A DNA stretch of 41,174 bases from Streptomyces sp. 15-116A (GTDB lineage Bacteria > Actinomycetota > Actinomycetes > Streptomycetales > Streptomycetaceae). A program made the position numbers and the translations under genes. Shown here one piece after another: positions 1-8,575 of the stretch (position 1 is the stretch's first letter; each line of letters starts with the position of its first letter). A model generated the notes under the pieces. That model ran no database searches and had not been told where the DNA came from. It worked only from the letters and a program-made list of their open reading frames with translations. Location of the stretch: positions 1 through 41,174 of the forward strand of contig NZ_JAOCQE010000029.1 in assembly GCF_025290915.1 (NCBI RefSeq), written 5' to 3'.

Positions 1-756
1 GGGACCGCCGGTCGCGCCGGGGAGCCCGGAGCCGGGGCGGGCACCCGCGCCGGTGCCTGTGCCGGGTGCGGAACCGTTCGTGCCGCCGGGCCGGGAGCCG
101 CCGGGCACGTTCATGGCACCGACGACGCCACCGGGACGTGCGCCACCAGGTGCACCACCCGCGGGCGCAGCACTGCCGGAACCGGCGGAACCGCCCGCTC
201 CGGCCCCCGAACCACCCGGAGCACTCCCGACATTGGCGGCGGAACCACCCGTACCACCCTTGCCGGCCGGGGACTTGCGGGGCGCGAACCAGTCGCTGGT
301 CGACTTCTCCTCGGCGGACTGCTGCCCGGCCGGGGACGCGCCACCGCCGGACGACGACTGCGTGGACGGACCGGGCTGCGCACCCTGTGCGGACGCAGCG
401 GACGCAGCGGACGAGGCGGGCCGACCGGGCTCGGTGGGGGCGCCGCCGCTGCCGGCGGACGGGCCGGAACCCGGCGCGGCCGCCTCGGCGTCGCTGTCGG
501 CCTTGGCCTTGGCGTTGGTGACGGGCTTGCGCACGACGACCGGCGGGATGGGCCGCGATCCGGGGATGTTGATGCGGATCCGCGTCGTCAGCGTGGTCTC
601 GGTCTTGCGGTCCTCCGGGCGCGGGGCCGTGCGGCCGCCCGCGCCCGTGCCCTCGTCCGGAACCGTCGGGGTCCCGTAGGGCGGGGTGCCCGACGGGTAC
701 GCGGCTCCGCCGTGCCCGTTGGGCCCGGAGGACGGAGTGTCAGTTTCACGACTCAA
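1..756 (-). CDS. Partial Gly/Pro/Ser-rich hypothetical protein, TTG start
   Basis: The gene runs off the left edge; 252 codons are visible with no stop. TTG at 756 is chosen because an in-frame stop lies 14 codons upstream, no other start codon lies between, and GGGAGA sits about 7 bases before it. The first 50 residues are polar and proline-rich. A compact basic segment follows (LTTRIRINIPGSRPIPPVVV, about residues 53-72). The rest is long low-complexity Gly/Ser/Ala/Pro sequence carrying one short ordered-looking motif, TSDWFAPRKS, near residue 155. No signal peptide or membrane segment is visible in this part. I recall similar uncharacterised Streptomyces proteins beside mshB but cannot assign a function. 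Very little besides composition can be stated, and the C-terminus, where any folded or membrane domain would be, is missing. Confidence 0.75.
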   Translation of the reverse strand, partial: MSRETDTPSSGPNGHGGAAYPSGTPPYGTPTVPDEGTGAGGRTAPRPEDRKTETTLTTRIRINIPGSRPIPPVVVRKPVTNAKAKADSDAEAAAPGSGPSAGSGGAPTEPGRPASSAASAASAQGAQPGPSTQSSSGGGASPAGQQSAEEKSTSDWFAPRKSPAGKGGTGGSAANVGSAPGGSGAGAGGSAGSGSAAPAGGAPGGARPGGVVGAMNVPGGSRPGGTNGSAPGTGTGAGARPGSGLPGATGGP

Positions 757-800
757 GGCAGGTTCTCCCGGTTGGCTCCGCCGCCCGTCACGACCTCACG

Positions 801-850
801 GTGGGGGTCCCCCCAACTCGGGCGAAGCCGAGGGCTTGGGGGAGGCTCGG
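801..850. repeat. Imperfect palindromic Streptomyces-type intergenic repeat
   Basis: GTGGGGGTCCCCCC is followed by CTCGG-GCGAAG-CCGAG and closes with TTGGGGGAGG, so the outer CCCCCAA/TTGGGGG and inner CTCGG/CCGAG arms pair with a small bulge. It lies between the stop of the DUF6113 gene and the start of the TTG-initiated gene, both on the minus strand, so it could act as a terminator for the mshB transcript. Related G/C blocks occur inside the element at 37357-37617. Confidence 0.6.
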
Positions 851-950
851 CGGCGCGCACCACCATACTGTCCGCGTCCGGCGGGTATCCCAGGACCGCT
901 GGGGAAACCCGCACAGGACTCGCACCGCCGTCACCCGGCGAAGTGGTACG

Positions 951-1364
951 TCACTTGCCAAGTCGGGCAGGACCGTCGTGGGGTTGCCGCACCGGGGCAA
1001 GGGTGGCGCAGATCACAGCAACACCGATGCCGCCGAGCAGGAAGAGATACGAGCCGCTGCCGGCGGCGAACAGGAAATCGCCCTCCGGGCGGCTGGTGGT
1101 GAGCAGGATGACGGCGAGCATCCAGCCACCGGCCGCGGAGGCGGCGGCGGCACGGCTGCGCAGGAGGCGGGCCGCCCCCAGACACAGCCCCGCCTCGGCG
1201 GCGAGGGCGAGCAGCAGCCCGCCCGGGAACCACCCCGGCTGCACGAGCGCACCGGCCGCGCCGACGACGGCACCGAGGACGAACAGCCCCAGGTAGGCGC
1301 CGATCCGCGCGGCGGACGGCGGGCGGATGGGCTGGGCGAGCGCGGACGGACGGTCACCGCTCAT
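951..1364 (-). CDS. DUF6113-type small integral membrane protein
   Basis: A 137-residue protein with about four hydrophobic segments (roughly residues 21-43, 46-65, 76-90 and 100-121) separated by short Arg/Gly/Pro loops, and no recognisable catalytic motif. Its ATG overlaps the mshB stop in an ATGA junction, so it is very likely translationally coupled to mshB. I recall a DUF6113 family protein at this position in Streptomyces genomes; the role is unknown. The coupling suggests a membrane function linked to mycothiol or simply conserved linkage, which the sequence cannot decide. It is followed by the palindromic repeat at 801-850. Confidence 0.75.
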   Translation of the reverse strand: MSGDRPSALAQPIRPPSAARIGAYLGLFVLGAVVGAAGALVQPGWFPGGLLLALAAEAGLCLGAARLLRSRAAAASAAGGWMLAVILLTTSRPEGDFLFAAGSGSYLFLLGGIGVAVICATLAPVRQPHDGPARLGK

Positions 1365-2221
1365 GACGCCTCCCCGATCCCGGCGAACAGGTCACTCTCC
1401 CGGGTTTCGGGGCGTTCGCCGCGTACCAACTCGTAGTACTCGGTGGTGAAGAGGGGCTGCGCGAGCTCGTTGGAGAGGACGAAGTACGGCTCCGCCACGG
1501 TGATCTGCGTGGCATGCGCCCGCATCGCGGCGGCCTTGGCGGCAGCGGCGCGCTCGTCGCCCACGACGGCGGCGGTGATGCGCTCGTCGTCGACGACGCC
1601 GGGTACGTCGTCGACGGTGGCCGCCTTGTCGAAGGGCAGGCCGGGCAGGTCGTCCTGGAGCTGGGCGAAGGCCTGCTCGGCGACGGAGCGGGGGACGCGG
1701 TTCCAGTAGACCTTGGGGATGCCGTACCCGGCCTCGGCAGCCAGCTCGACGGCCCGCATGGCGACCCGGTGGGCCTGGATGTGGTCGGGATGCCCGTACC
1801 CGCCGTTGTCGTCGTAGGTGACGAGAACCTGCGGCCGGACCTCTCGGACGACGTCGGCGAGCAGCGCGGCGGCCTGATCGACGTCCGCCTGCCAGAAGCA
1901 CCCGGGGTCGTCGTTGTCGGGCAGCCCCATCATCCCGGAGTCGCTGTACCGCCCGGCGCCGCCGAGCAGCCGGACGTCCTCGACCCCGAGGGCCCGCATG
2001 GCGTCGCCCAGCTCCCGGAAACGGTGCTGACCGAGGGCGGCGCCGCTCAGATGCGCCAGCTCGGGCGGGATGACCTCCCCCCGCTCACCGAGCGTGCAGG
2101 TGACGAGCGTCACATGGACACCCTCGGCGGCGTACCGCGCCATGGTCACGCCGTTGTTGATCGACTCGTCGTCGGGGTGCGCGTGCACCAGCAGCAGACG
2201 CCGAGCGGGCAGTTCCGTCAT
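1361..2221 (-). CDS. mshB: MshB, GlcNAc-Ins deacetylase of mycothiol biosynthesis
   Basis: Zinc-dependent deacetylase that removes the acetyl group from N-acetylglucosaminyl-inositol to give GlcN-Ins, the step before MshC ligates cysteine. The 286-residue protein carries the LmbE-family motif AHPDDE at residues 14-19 and GHPDHIQAH at 143-151. The expected zinc ligands are His15, Asp18 and His147, matching the pattern of the mycobacterial enzyme. Length is normal for the family, and the protein is cytosolic with no signal peptide. The start overlaps the stop of the upstream HATPase gene (ATGA), and its stop overlaps the DUF6113 start, giving a tight three-gene run. A mycothiol-conjugate amidase (Mca) is the main alternative; the MshB call rests on overall similarity and on recalled location in Streptomyces. 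Confidence 0.88.
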   Translation of the reverse strand: MTELPARRLLLVHAHPDDESINNGVTMARYAAEGVHVTLVTCTLGERGEVIPPELAHLSGAALGQHRFRELGDAMRALGVEDVRLLGGAGRYSDSGMMGLPDNDDPGCFWQADVDQAAALLADVVREVRPQVLVTYDDNGGYGHPDHIQAHRVAMRAVELAAEAGYGIPKVYWNRVPRSVAEQAFAQLQDDLPGLPFDKAATVDDVPGVVDDERITAAVVGDERAAAAKAAAMRAHATQITVAEPYFVLSNELAQPLFTTEYYELVRGERPETRESDLFAGIGEAS

Positions 2222-2700
2222 GGGGCCAGCCTACGAGGTGAGCGCTTCCCGCAGTCACGCCGCTCGACGGAGCTCGGTGCGATGTGCAGTTCGGCCCAGA
2301 CGGTCTTGCGGGGGAAGCGATCCTCGGTCACGCCCCAGCGGTCGGCGAGGGCGTCCACGAGGAGGAGGCCGCGGCCGGATTCCGCGTCGGCGGCGGGGGT
2401 TTGGGGTGTGGGACGCCGGTCGCCGCGTGTGTCGGTGACCTCGATGCGGAGCGTGGAGTCGATCACGTAGAGCGTGAGGCGGAAGCTTCGGCCGGGGAGG
2501 CGGCCGTGTGTGGCGGCGTTGGCGGCCAGTTCGGCGACGATGTGGCTCGCCTTCTCATCCGGCAGCCCCCAGCTTCGCAGTGCGTCCGTCGCGAGCAGGC
2601 GGGCGAGGCGGGCGCCGCGTGGGGTGGACGACAGCAGGATGCTGAAGTTGCGGGCGGCGCTAATGGGTTGGGTTCCGGGCTGGGCGATTTCCTGATTCAC
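2218..2700 (-). CDS. HATPase-type ATP-binding regulatory protein (AbaA/WhiJ-cluster ATPase)
   Basis: About 160 residues with a GHKL/HATPase_c_2 fold like the RsbW anti-sigma kinases. The N-box is [12 protein letters not shown], the G1-like segment is EVTDTRGD, and the G2-like [15 protein letters not shown] precedes KTVWAEL. The open frame extends upstream to 2964, but that part reads as low-complexity antisense of the HTH gene, so GTG at 2700 is preferred although its ribosome site is weak. The gene is divergent from the DUF5753 HTH gene at 2855 and overlaps mshB by ATGA. Proteins of this type sit beside HTH/DUF397 pairs throughout Streptomyces and are thought to modulate their partner; kinase activity is usually untested. 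Confidence 0.8.
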   Translation of the reverse strand: MNQEIAQPGTQPISAARNFSILLSSTPRGARLARLLATDALRSWGLPDEKASHIVAELAANAATHGRLPGRSFRLTLYVIDSTLRIEVTDTRGDRRPTPQTPAADAESGRGLLLVDALADRWGVTEDRFPRKTVWAELHIAPSSVERRDCGKRSPRRLAP

Positions 2701-2854
2701 GTCACTCAGCGTGGCCGACCGGACGTACCGTGTGGAGTAATCACGGCGATGCGTAGAGTCACCGTCCAGGCTTTGTCCAGCGCTGTCCGGACTGTCGGGA
2801 CGACTCCTACGGGCAGGTCGTGAGCGTACGGAACGGCACGACGGAGGGGCGCGC
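2701..2854. promoter_or_regulatory. Divergent promoter region with phased GTCC repeats
   Basis: The 154 bases between the divergent ATPase and HTH genes must hold both promoters. GTCC starts at 2764, 2775 and 2785, with GTCG at 2794, a spacing of 11, 10 and 9 bases, close to one helical turn. Such phasing suits a multimeric repressor, and the adjacent HTH protein is the obvious candidate. No sigma-factor hexamers are convincing enough to place a start site. Confidence 0.4.
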
Positions 2855-3739
2855 ATGTCGGTGGACGGCGAGGCCGTGCGGGTCAGGATCGAGACGGAGC
2901 AGACGGACGAGCCGGGCTGGGAGGTGGACCCGGACGACGACTGGGCACTGGCCGTAGTGGCCACGGTCGGACGGCAGTTGAGACTCCGTCGGGAGGCGGC
3001 GGGGCTGCGGGTCGGCGAGTTCGCGGTGGCGATCGGCTACGGCGAGGACCTCGTCTACAAGATCGAGAGCGGCAAGCGGATCCCCCGGCCCGAGTACCTG
3101 GACAAGGCGGACGAGGTGTTGGGCGCGGAGGGTCTCGTCGCGGCGATGAAGGAGGACGTCAAGAAGGTCCGGTACCCGAAGAAGGTGCGGGACTTGGCGC
3201 AGATGGAGGCTCGGGCGGTGGAGATGCAGCTCTACGATCCCTTGAACGTCCATGGGTTGCTGCAGACACCTGATTACGCACGCGGGCTGCTCCTCATGCG
3301 GCGCCCGGCTTACTCGGAGGAGGAGGTCGAGCGCTACATCTCCGCACGGGTGGCCCGCAAGGCTGTCTTCGAACGGGACCCTGCGCCTGAACTCAGCTTC
3401 GTCCTGGAGGAGTGGACCCTGCGACGCCCGTTGGGCGGGAAGGCGCTGCTGCGCCAGCAACTGAACCACCTGCTGGAGATCGGGCAGTTGCGGAGCGTCG
3501 AGCTGCAAGTGATGCCCATGGACCGGGATGAGCACGCCGGTCTGGCAGGCGGCATCGAGGTGCTGAAGTTCGAGGACGGTTCGATGGTGGGGCGCTCGCC
3601 GGCCGTCAGCAACGGCCGCCCGGTCTCTGAGCCCAGGCAGCTCCGTATCCTGGAACTGCGGTATGGCATCATCCGGGCGCAGGCGCTCACACCACGTGAG
3701 TCAAGGGCCTTCATCGAGCAACTGCTGGGGGAGACATGA
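2855..3739 (+). CDS. XRE-type HTH regulator with DUF5753 domain (WhiJ/Scr1-like)
   Basis: A 294-residue DNA-binding protein. A helix-turn-helix lies at about residues 40-82 (starting VGRQLRLRREAAGLRVGEFA and ending YKIESGKRIPR), and a DUF5753 domain fills about 105-285 with typical elements such as QTPDYAR, VARKAVFERDP and HAGLAGG. The start is supported by GGAGGGG seven bases before ATG. The stop overlaps the DUF397 gene in ATGA, so both are made from one transcript, and the ATPase gene is divergent. Regulators of this family (WhiJ, AbaA-cluster ORFs) act as developmental or antibiotic repressors in Streptomyces and are found in many copies per genome; some are discussed as toxin-antitoxin-like pairs. 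The target of this copy is unknown; autoregulation through 2701-2854 is inferred. Confidence 0.88.
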   Translation: MSVDGEAVRVRIETEQTDEPGWEVDPDDDWALAVVATVGRQLRLRREAAGLRVGEFAVAIGYGEDLVYKIESGKRIPRPEYLDKADEVLGAEGLVAAMKEDVKKVRYPKKVRDLAQMEARAVEMQLYDPLNVHGLLQTPDYARGLLLMRRPAYSEEEVERYISARVARKAVFERDPAPELSFVLEEWTLRRPLGGKALLRQQLNHLLEIGQLRSVELQVMPMDRDEHAGLAGGIEVLKFEDGSMVGRSPAVSNGRPVSEPRQLRILELRYGIIRAQALTPRESRAFIEQLLGET

Positions 3740-3930
3740 GCCGCAAGACTGAGCTGGCGTGGTTCAAGAGCAGCTACAGCAGCAGCAGTGAGGGCGACTC
3801 CTGCGTGGAAGTAGCCGCCGAACCCGGCACGGTCCACGTCCGTGACTCGAAGAACGCCGACCTTGGTCCCCAGCTGGCCCTCGCTCCAGGCGCCTGGGCA
3901 GATTTCGTGACCGGCATGCTCAGAACTTGA
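3736..3930 (+). CDS. DUF397 small partner protein
   Basis: 64 residues with the DUF397 signature: AWFKSSYSSSSEGDSCVEVA at the N-terminus, then VHVRDSKN and a final PGAWADFVTGM. This is the normal length for the family. The ATG overlaps the HTH stop by four bases, so it is translationally coupled. DUF397 proteins accompany DUF5753 regulators and are presumed to bind them. The last 11 bases overlap the convergent small membrane protein gene. Confidence 0.92.
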   Translation: MSRKTELAWFKSSYSSSSEGDSCVEVAAEPGTVHVRDSKNADLGPQLALAPGAWADFVTGMLRT

Positions 3931-4114
3931 TGCTGCCGATCATGCCCGCGATGTTCGTCGTCAGTTCGTTGATCGTCGGGGCGACGGTGGAGGACGCGAG
4001 GTAGAAGCCGAGGAGCATGCAGACGATCGCGTGGCCGGCTTTCAGGCCCGACTTCTTGATCAGCAGGAAGACGATGATCGCCAGCAGCACCACCGCCGAA
4101 ATCGAGAGTGCCAC
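3920..4114 (-). CDS. Small conserved membrane protein
   Basis: 64 residues starting at GTG 4114, preceded by a strong ribosome site (GGAGGTGA, six bases away). Two hydrophobic helices are visible: residues 2-19 (ALSISAVVLLAIIVFLLI) and about 27-45 (GHAIVCMLLGFYLASS), joined by a basic KKSGLK turn, and a polar C-terminal tail follows. The layout suggests a hairpin membrane protein. I recall similar short hydrophobic proteins in Streptomyces but no function. It is divergent from the S9 peptidase gene and ends inside the DUF397 gene tail to tail. Confidence 0.75.
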   Translation of the reverse strand: MALSISAVVLLAIIVFLLIKKSGLKAGHAIVCMLLGFYLASSTVAPTINELTTNIAGMIGSIKF

Positions 4115-4274
4115 GGCGGCTCACCTCCAAGAGTCCAAGACGTGGGGGCAGATAAATCCACTCCGGTGCCAGCAGGTTCATACCCACTATGCGCTAGCGA
4201 TCATAACTATTCGTACGTGCGCATCGATCGGCGCACAGCCGCACAAGGGGGCGCATGGCCAATATGGTCAGGGC

Positions 4275-6395
4275 ATGACGACCGAGACCGACTCCTTCCC
4301 CCGACGGCACGCCCGTACCCAGCGCTTCACGCTCGGCGCGCCGCGTTCGTTCACCGTGGCGCCCGACGGCTCCCGTGTCGTGTTCCTGCGCTCCGCCTCC
4401 GGTACGGACCGGGCGAACGCCCTGTGGGTCCTCGACACGGAGGAGGGCACGGAGCGCATCGCGGCCGACCCGCGCGCCCTCCTCGGCGGCAGCGAGGAGC
4501 ACCTCTCCCCCGAGGAGCGGGCCCGGCGTGAGCGCAGCCGTGAGGGGGGCGCCGGCATCGTCTCCTACGCCACCGACGCGGCCGTCGAGTTGGCCTCTTT
4601 CGCCTTGTCAGGGCGGCTTTTCACGGCCGAGCTGCGGGCCGGTACCGCACGCGAACTGCCCGTCGCCGGGCCGGTGATCGACCCCCGCCCCTCCCCCGAC
4701 GGACGGCACATCGCCTACGTCGTCGGCGGCGCCCTGCGCGTCGTCGGCGCGGAGGGGGCGGACGACCGCGCACTCGCCGCCCCCGACGGCGACCACGTCA
4801 CGTACGGGATGGCCGAGTTCATCGCCGCCGAGGAGATGGGGCGCTCACGGGGCTTCTGGTGGTCACCGGAGTCGGACCGGTTGCTCGTGGCGCGCGTGGA
4901 CGACACGCCGGTGGAGCGGTGGTGGATCTCCGATCCGGCGCATCCCGAGCAGGAGCCGAGCCGGGTCGCCTATCCCGCCGCCGGGACCGCCAACGCGGAG
5001 GTACGGCTGTTCGTGATCGGGCTCGACGGGGTGCGGACGGAGGTCTCCTGGGACCGGGCGCGGTACCCGTATCTCGCGCGAGTGCACTGGTCACAGGCGG
5101 GTGCCCCGCTGCTGCTCGTCCAGGCGCGCGATCAGCGCAGCCAGCTGATCCTGGCCGTGGACCCGGACACCGGGGCGACCCGGATGGTGCACGCGGACGA
5201 AGATCCGACTTGGCTTGATCTTTTCCCCGGTGTTCCCTGCTGGAGCCCCTCCGGGCAGCTGGTGCGGATCACCGACGAAGGGGGCGCACGGCGCCTCGCG
5301 GTGGGCGAACGACCGCTCACCGGGCCCCAGTTGCATCTCCGTGCCGTCCTCGACGTCTCCGACGACGACGTGCTGGTCTCGGCGTCGGCGGGCGAGGAGG
5401 CGGCCGAGCCGGAGATCGGCGAGGTGCACGTGTACCGGGTGAACGAGCTGGGCGTGGAGCGCGTCTCCCAGGAGCCCGGTGTGCACTCGGCGGTGCGGGC
5501 CGGGGACGTCACCGTGCTGGTGTCCGCGACACCGGATCAGCCAGGTTCGCGGGTGCGCGTCCTGCGTGACGGGAAACCGACCGCGACTGTCCCCTCGTAC
5601 GCCGAAGACCCCGGTATGTCCCCCCGCGTGACCCTGACCCACGGGGGCGCACGCCGCATCCCGTGCGCCGTGCTGATGCCCCGGGACTACGCCGGTGACG
5701 GCCCGCTGCCCGTGCTCATGGATCCGTACGGCGGGCCCCACGGGCCCCGGGTGCTGGCCGCGCACAATCCCCATCTCACCTCGCAGTGGTTCGCCGACCA
5801 GGGCTTCGCGGTGGTCGTCGCCGACGGGCGCGGCACGCCGGGGCGCTCCCCCGGCTGGGAGAAGGCCGTCCACCACGACTTCACGCTGTCCCTGGACGAT
5901 CAGGTCGAGGCGCTGCACGACCTCGCGACGTCCCACCCCCTCGACCTCTCGCGGGTCGCCATCCGCGGCTGGTCCTACGGCGGTTACCTCGCCGCGCTCG
6001 CCGTGCTGCGCCGGCCCGACGTGTTCCACGCCGGGATCGCCGGCGCCCCCGTGACGGACTGGCGGCTGTACGACACCCACTACACCGAGCGGTATCTCGG
6101 CGACCCGGGCGCGCATCCGGAGACGTACGCGAAGAGTTCGCTGGTCACGGAGGACGGCCTGTCCGGCCCCGCCCAGCCGCACCGGCCGCTGATGATCGTG
6201 CACGGGCTCGCCGACGACAACGTGGTCGTCGCGCACGCCCTGCGGCTGTCCTCCGCGCTGCTGGCCGCCGGGCGGCCGCACGAGGTGCTGCCGCTGTCGG
6301 GGGTCACGCACATGACCCCGCAGGAGCAGGTCGCGGAGAATCTGCTGCTGCTCCAGGTGGACTTCCTGAAGCGCTCCCTGGGGCTCACCGGCTGA
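4275..6395 (+). CDS. S9 family serine peptidase, dipeptidyl-peptidase-IV-like
   Basis: 706 residues if started at ATG 4275 (MTTETDSFPRR). The open frame continues 86 codons upstream, but that segment is promoter sequence and antisense to the small membrane gene; the ribosome site here is weak, so the start is tentative. An N-terminal beta-propeller (about 40-430) leads to an alpha/beta-hydrolase domain. The catalytic triad is Ser567 in GWSYGG, Asp647 in HGLADDN and His679 in GVTHM, with spacing close to human DPP-IV. The double-Glu motif that grips the free N-terminus of the substrate is present (AAEEMGRSRGFWW, Glu186-Glu187). This predicts removal of X-Pro or X-Ala dipeptides from oligopeptides. 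No signal peptide is seen, so it is probably cytosolic and could process peptides brought in by the neighbouring Opp importers. Confidence 0.88.
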   Translation: MTTETDSFPRRHARTQRFTLGAPRSFTVAPDGSRVVFLRSASGTDRANALWVLDTEEGTERIAADPRALLGGSEEHLSPEERARRERSREGGAGIVSYATDAAVELASFALSGRLFTAELRAGTARELPVAGPVIDPRPSPDGRHIAYVVGGALRVVGAEGADDRALAAPDGDHVTYGMAEFIAAEEMGRSRGFWWSPESDRLLVARVDDTPVERWWISDPAHPEQEPSRVAYPAAGTANAEVRLFVIGLDGVRTEVSWDRARYPYLARVHWSQAGAPLLLVQARDQRSQLILAVDPDTGATRMVHADEDPTWLDLFPGVPCWSPSGQLVRITDEGGARRLAVGERPLTGPQLHLRAVLDVSDDDVLVSASAGEEAAEPEIGEVHVYRVNELGVERVSQEPGVHSAVRAGDVTVLVSATPDQPGSRVRVLRDGKPTATVPSYAEDPGMSPRVTLTHGGARRIPCAVLMPRDYAGDGPLPVLMDPYGGPHGPRVLAAHNPHLTSQWFADQGFAVVVADGRGTPGRSPGWEKAVHHDFTLSLDDQVEALHDLATSHPLDLSRVAIRGWSYGGYLAALAVLRRPDVFHAGIAGAPVTDWRLYDTHYTERYLGDPGAHPETYAKSSLVTEDGLSGPAQPHRPLMIVHGLADDNVVVAHALRLSSALLAAGRPHEVLPLSGVTHMTPQEQVAENLLLLQVDFLKRSLGLTG

Positions 6396-6404
6396 GCACA
6401 TGGC

Positions 6405-6440
6405 AGCGGGCCGGGACCCCCACAGGGACCCGGCCCGCTT
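6405..6440. terminator. Bidirectional terminator between convergent S9 and Opp genes
   Basis: GCGGGCCGGG and CCCGGCCCGC form a long GC stem extended by a further three pairs past one A-A mismatch, with a CCACA-type loop. The stem is followed by TT on the plus strand and lies between the S9 stop (6395) and the convergent Opp ATPase stop (6547), so it can serve both transcripts. Confidence 0.75.
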
Positions 6441-6546
6441 ACGGCACCCGCACGGCCGTACGCTGTTCAGCCTCCCGTGTCCGTATATCGGAACCGAGTC
6501 CGTGAAGTTGCGCGCGTGTTAACGCAGTTGGGGTACAAATGTGCGG

Positions 6547-7591
<1,045 letters not shown>

Positions 7592-7599
<8 letters not shown>

Positions 7600-8569
7600 C
7601 CAGGCACTCCCTCCAGAAGTGGCAGGCGCTCCCCCGCGCCCCGGAGACCTCGTACAGCGGCGGTTCGTCGGTGCGGCACACGTCCCGGGCGAGCGGGCAG
7701 CGGGGGTGGAAGGCGCAGCCGGGCGGGATGTGCATGAGGTTCGGCGGCAGGCCCTTGATGGCGTAGAGCTGCTGGCCCTTCTGGTCGAGGCGGGGGATGG
7801 AGTCCAGCAGGCCGCGCGTGTAGGGGTGGGCCGGGGCCTTGTAGATGTCGTGCACGGGGGCGGATTCGACGATCCGGCCCGCGTACATCACCGCGATGCG
7901 GTCGGCGACGTCCGCGACCACGCCCAGGTCGTGGGTGATGAGGATGAGGCCCATGTGGTACTCGCGTTGCAGCTCCGCGAGGAGGTCCATGACCTGGGCC
8001 TGGACGGTGACGTCGAGGGCGGTGGTGGGTTCGTCGGCGATGATCAGGGCGGGTTCGAGGGCGAGGGCCATCGCGATCATGATGCGCTGGCGCATGCCGC
8101 CGGAGAACTGGTGCGGGTACTGCTTCACCCGCTCCCGGGCGGCGGGGATGCGGACGCGGTCCATCAGCTCGACCGCCTTCGTCCGGGCGTCCTTGCGGGA
8201 CATGCCCCGGTGGACGACGAACATCTCGCCGAGCTGGTCGCCCACGGAGATCACCGGGTTCAGGGACGACAGCGCGTCCTGGAAGATCATCGCCATCTCG
8301 GCACCCCGGACCCTGCGGCGCTCCTCCTCCTCCTTGAGCTTGAGCAGGTCCCGGCCCTGGAACAGCACCTCGCCGCCGGTGATCCGGCCGGGCGGCATGT
8401 CGAGGATGCCCATGATCGCCTGGGCGGTGACGGACTTTCCGGAGCCGGACTCGCCGAGCACGGCGAGGGTCTCGCCCGCGTCGACGCCGTAGCTGACGCC
8501 GTTGACGGCCCTGGCGACGCCGTCCCGGGTGTGGAACTCCACGTGCAGATCACGCACTTCGAGCAGCAC
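7592..8569 (-). CDS. Oligopeptide ABC transporter ATPase, OppD type (operon 2)
   Basis: 325 residues; the second ATPase of the importer. Walker A is GESGSGKS, Q-loop MIFQDALSSLNP, signature SGGMRQR, Walker B LIIADEP followed by TALDVT, and H-loop THDLG. The oligo_HPY C-terminus has cysteines in GCAFHPRCPLARDVC and a late ACHF. It overlaps the OppF-type gene downstream by 8 bases and lies 6 bases after the permease gene. An acidic/basic stretch, KLKEEEERRRVRG, replaces the shorter linker seen in the paralogue at 13838. Confidence 0.93.
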
Positions 8570-8575
8570 GCCGGC

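Noticed and set aside
4017..4274. Upstream extension of the S9 peptidase frame
   Set aside because: It covers the divergent promoter and the antisense of the small membrane protein, and its residues do not resemble a peptidase N-terminus.
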